Source: Chloroflexota bacterium (GTDB taxonomy: Bacteria > Chloroflexota > Anaerolineae > B4-G1). Taken from it: DNA of 5,590 nucleotides. Shown piece after piece: positions 5,003-5,590 of the stretch. The position numbers and the translations under genes are program-made. The stretch lies in NCBI GenBank assembly GCA_003648125.1, contig QMOE01000192.1, positions 1-5,590 of the forward strand, in the 5' to 3' direction. Positions within the stretch are counted from its first letter, which is position 1; every line of letters starts with the position of its first letter. The notes beneath the pieces were generated by a model that saw only the letters and a program-made list of their open reading frames with translations, made no database searches and had not been told where the DNA came from.

Positions 5003-5590
<588 letters not shown>

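Overview
The window looks like a chromosomal segment of a member of Chloroflexota, probably Anaerolineae or a related class. The main evidence is the first ~590 bases of a 16S rRNA gene at the right end, which has a short V3 helix and Chloroflexota-like wording around the 530 loop. The class-level placement is from memory of related sequences, not a search.

Left to middle, all on the minus strand and so transcribed right to left: a sensor histidine kinase (GAF-PAS-HisKA-HATPase, 523 aa; 2781-4352) is followed after 13 nt by a CpXC zinc-ribbon protein (449 aa; 1418-2767) whose C-terminal part is built from four similar helical repeats. The two look like one operon, because the ribosome binding site of the second overlaps the stop codon of the first. 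A candidate promoter for the operon lies at 4468-4496, which leaves a ~110-nt leader containing a composite palindrome. Next comes tRNA-Arg(ACG) with its own strong promoter, which overlaps the stop codon of the CpXC gene. A 10-bp hairpin then separates the tRNA from a geranylgeranyl-reductase-family flavoprotein gene (381 aa; 105-1250) that has no visible promoter of its own.

Right part: 4353-5002 has no protein gene but is dense in regulatory DNA. Diverging from the kinase promoter is an array of four plus-strand sigma70-type promoters (P1 4510, P2 4546, P3 4724, P4 4885) firing toward the 16S gene at about 5003. P1 and P2 are tandem copies with a 36-bp period. Between P2 and P3 sits a 132-bp element with terminal inverted repeats, flanked by a 9-bp near-duplication (one mismatch) that contains the -10 box of P2. 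Removing the element and one duplication copy in silico leaves P2 and P3 37 bp apart and gives P2 a perfect TATAAT. The array is therefore best explained as a tandem promoter array interrupted by a MITE-like insertion. Between P3 and P4 a structured ~120-nt leader ends in an intrinsic-terminator-like hairpin, so transcripts from P1-P3 would be terminated or antiterminated before reaching the rRNA, whereas P4 starts beyond the hairpin.

No CRISPR array, prophage, toxin-antitoxin or defence gene is visible. The most unusual content is the rRNA promoter region (element insertion plus leader terminator) and the fourfold-repeat CpXC protein paired with the kinase.
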